64,000 bases of DNA, taken from NCBI GenBank assembly GCA_902779945.1, contig CACZDN010000011.1, positions 1 through 64,000 of the forward strand, given 5' to 3'. The stretch is from Oscillospiraceae bacterium. GTDB lineage: Bacteria > Bacillota > Clostridia > Oscillospirales > Oscillospiraceae. Positions 62,533 to 64,000 of the stretch are shown in pieces. The notes beneath the pieces were generated by a model that did no database searches, was not told where the DNA came from, and was given only the letters and a program-made list of their open reading frames with translations. Within the stretch, counting starts at the first letter, position 1. Every line of letters begins with the position of its first letter. The position numbers and the translations under genes were made by a program.

Positions 62533-62979
62533 ATGACACTGGAAGAAAGACAGGCCGCCGCGCCGCGTTCGGCCTGCGGCTACTGCATGGGCGGAGAGCT
62601 GCTCGACGCCTTCGGCATCAAAATCTGCGAGCTCTCTGTCAGCACGCTGATCCTGTTCAAGGAGCAGAGCCACCCCGGCCGCTGCATCGTGGCCTATAAG
62701 GACCACGTCAGCGAGATCACCGACATCTCGGACGCCGAGCGCGACGCCTTCTTCGCCGACGTGAACCGCGCGGCAAAGGCCATCCACGCGGCCTTCCATC
62801 CGGAAAAGCTCAACTACGGCGCCTATGGCGACACGGGCTGCCACCTGCACATGCACCTCGTGCCCAAGTACCGGGACGGCTTCGAGTGGGGCGGCGTCTT
62901 CGCCATGAACCCCGGCAGGGTCTATCTCTCCGATGCGGAATACGCCGCCATGATCGAGAAGATCAAAGCGGCACTGTAA
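62533..62979 (+). CDS. HIT-family protein
   Basis: 148 residues. The histidine triad is CHLHMHLVPKY near residue 105, and SHPGRCIVAYKDHVSEI is the family middle. HIT proteins hydrolyse nucleotide conjugates such as AMP-amino acid or dinucleoside polyphosphates. The start at MTLEER (62533) follows AAAGGAG by 8 bases. A degenerate R1-like half repeat (about 62450-62470) lies between hypA and this gene. Confidence 0.9.
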   Translation: MTLEERQAAAPRSACGYCMGGELLDAFGIKICELSVSTLILFKEQSHPGRCIVAYKDHVSEITDISDAERDAFFADVNRAAKAIHAAFHPEKLNYGAYGDTGCHLHMHLVPKYRDGFEWGGVFAMNPGRVYLSDAEYAAMIEKIKAAL

Positions 62980-63029
62980 TACGCCCGCCGGACGGCATGA
63001 GCGCAGAAAACGTACCGATAACATAAAAA

Positions 63030-63072
63030 ATACGGCGAAATCGCGGAAAAACAGGCCGTGATTTCGCCGTAT
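63030..63072. terminator. bidirectional terminator between HIT and CoA-transferase genes
   Basis: 17-bp stem with one wobble (63030-63046 with 63056-63072), core ATACGGCGAAATCGCGG, the shared terminator type. Confidence 0.82.
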
Positions 63073-63138
63073 CTGTATACTTTTTCAGTGCGTATCGGCT
63101 TTCGTCAAAAGGGTTCGCTTCGCAATAATGTATAATCG

Positions 63139-63169
63139 CGCCGAAGGCGGATTGAGCGGTGTTGTCTTA
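63139..63169. mobile_element. solo end of the MITE-like element at a gene end
   Basis: GGCGGATTGAGCGGTGTTGTC followed by TTA matches the right terminal repeat of the element at 48379-48532. The TTA at 63167-63169 is also the stop codon of the CoA-transferase gene. Confidence 0.6.
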
Positions 63170-64000
63170 AATCAGATACCCCGCTTTTTTCGCTTCAAAG
63201 AGCAGCTCGTCTCGGTAATCGGGGTGGGCGATCGCAATGAGGTGCCTTGCGCGCACGTCGATGGGCTCGTCCAGAAGGTCCGCCGCGCCGTACTCGGTGA
63301 CGATGTAGTGTACGTCGGCGCGCGGCGTGGTGACGACGCTGCCCGTCGGGAGCGTCAGCGCAATGTTGGAGCTGCGTCTGCCCTCGCGGTCCGTGTGGAC
63401 GGAGGGGACGGTCAGAAAGCTCTTGCCCCCCTTGCTCCAGCGCGCGCCGCGCACATAGTCGAGCTGGCCGCCCGTGCCGGAAAACTGGCGAAAGCCGATG
63501 CTCTCCGCGCTGACCTGGCCCGTGAGATCGCAGCACAGCGCGCCGCTGACGGAGATCATATTGTCGTTGCGGGCGATGTTCCGCGGATCGTTGAGCAGGG
63601 CGCAGGGCTGGGCCTCGATATCGGGGTTGCGGTCCATGAAGGCGTAGAGCTCCGCGGTCCCGAGGGCGTTGGTAAAGACGGATTTGCCCGGGCAGTAGCT
63701 CTTGCGGCTGTTGTTGACGGCCCCCGCCCGCATGAGCGCCATGATGGGGTCGGTGAACATCTCCGAGTGGCAGCCCAGGTCCCGCTTGTTCACCAAAGCC
63801 TCGCCCAGCGCGGCGGAGACCCCGCCGATGCCAATCTGTATGCAGGCCCCGTCCGGGACGTGCCCGGCGATAAACCCTGCGATGCGGCGCTGCTCCTCGG
63901 TCGGCGGGGGAAGGCGCATTTCGGGCAGCGCCTCCTCCATCTCCACAAGGCAGCTCACACGCTCCGCCGGGATCAGGCAGCCCTCGCCGAAGACACGGGG
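63167..64000 (-). CDS. acetyl-CoA hydrolase/transferase family protein (4-hydroxybutyrate CoA-transferase-like), partial
   Basis: The 3' 277 codons of a gene that continues beyond the window edge; the reading stays open to 64000. IQIGIGGVSAALGEAL, LGCHSEMFTDP (with the probable CoA-thioester glutamate), NDPRNIARNDNMISVSGALCCDLTGQVSAESIGFRQFSGTGGQLDYVRGA and VTEYGAADL match the C-terminal domain of the Cat1/Cat2 family, which moves CoA between short acids. It could supply acyl-CoA substrates in fermentation. The stop codon falls in a MITE end. Confidence 0.88.
   Translation of the reverse strand, partial: PRVFGEGCLIPAERVSCLVEMEEALPEMRLPPPTEEQRRIAGFIAGHVPDGACIQIGIGGVSAALGEALVNKRDLGCHSEMFTDPIMALMRAGAVNNSRKSYCPGKSVFTNALGTAELYAFMDRNPDIEAQPCALLNDPRNIARNDNMISVSGALCCDLTGQVSAESIGFRQFSGTGGQLDYVRGARWSKGGKSFLTVPSVHTDREGRRSSNIALTLPTGSVVTTPRADVHYIVTEYGAADLLDEPIDVRARHLIAIAHPDYRDELLFEAKKAGYLI

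Overview
The window is GC-rich (codon third positions are mostly G or C, while promoters are AT-rich). It reads as chromosome from a spore-forming, anaerobic, Gram-positive Clostridium-type bacterium. The best inference is an Oscillospiraceae-like gut organism. The reasons are the sporulation genes (yabP, yabQ, spmA, spmB, an AbrB/SpoVT-type regulator), the Bacillota gene orders gdpP-rplI-dnaB and tilS-hpt-ftsH, sigma-A promoters with 15-18 bp spacers, a guanine riboswitch, a 2-hydroxyacyl-CoA dehydratase-type enzyme and several palindromic interspersed repeat families. No transposase, phage, CRISPR array or rRNA was seen. One tRNA (Val, GAC) is present.

Layout. 1-4.1 kb: leftward operon of a CooC/MinD-type ATPase and two HgdB/BcrB-family dehydratase/reductase subunits. 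4.2-10.5 kb: leftward purine-nucleoside uptake operon (BMP-family binding protein, double ATPase, two permeases) behind a well-formed guanine riboswitch, next to xpt. 10.6-16.1 kb: rpiB, a TIM-barrel-type protein, and the aspartate-family genes hom, aspartokinase and asd. 16.1-22.2 kb: repeats, a LysM/M14 peptidase, a polysaccharide deacetylase, a TIR-membrane-(PEPT)n-RCC1 protein and a HAD hydrolase. 22.3-31.9 kb: leftward housekeeping run gdpP-rplI-dnaB-tilS-hpt-ftsH-GGDEF. 32.0-36.9 kb: sugar nucleotidyltransferase, yabP-yabQ-divIC-yabR, an aminotransferase and an AraC regulator. 37-42 kb: a dicarboxylate/amino-acid symporter and a tripartite tricarboxylate transporter. 42-48 kb: YugP-like protease, alpha/beta hydrolase, three cell-surface proteins including a transglutaminase-like one. 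48.1-52.4 kb: MITE-like repeat, tRNA-Val, a frameshifted RNase Y gene, abrB-like gene and spmAB.

52.6-62.1 kb is the most intriguing part. Two divergent units share a promoter region with two TTTGCA-type inverted repeats. The leftward unit encodes a homologue of polyenoic fatty-acid isomerase, a CrtI-like flavoprotein, and a flavin reductase fused to a [2Fe-2S] ferredoxin. The rightward unit encodes an acyl-AMP ligase, an acyl carrier protein and an acyl-ACP thioesterase, coupled by ATGA overlaps, followed by a large Fe-S/GltD-like flavoprotein. Read together they look like a self-contained system that loads a carboxylic acid (probably an unsaturated fatty acid) on a dedicated carrier, isomerises or reduces it with its own electron supply, and releases it. 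HypA, a HIT protein and the 3' part of a CoA-transferase close the window.

Convergent gene pairs are separated by long perfect-stem terminators that share a common core sequence. A small inverted-repeat element with a TTA target duplication is present as one full copy, one internally deleted copy and solo ends. The deleted copy sits inside another repeat whose unoccupied counterpart lies 3 kb away.
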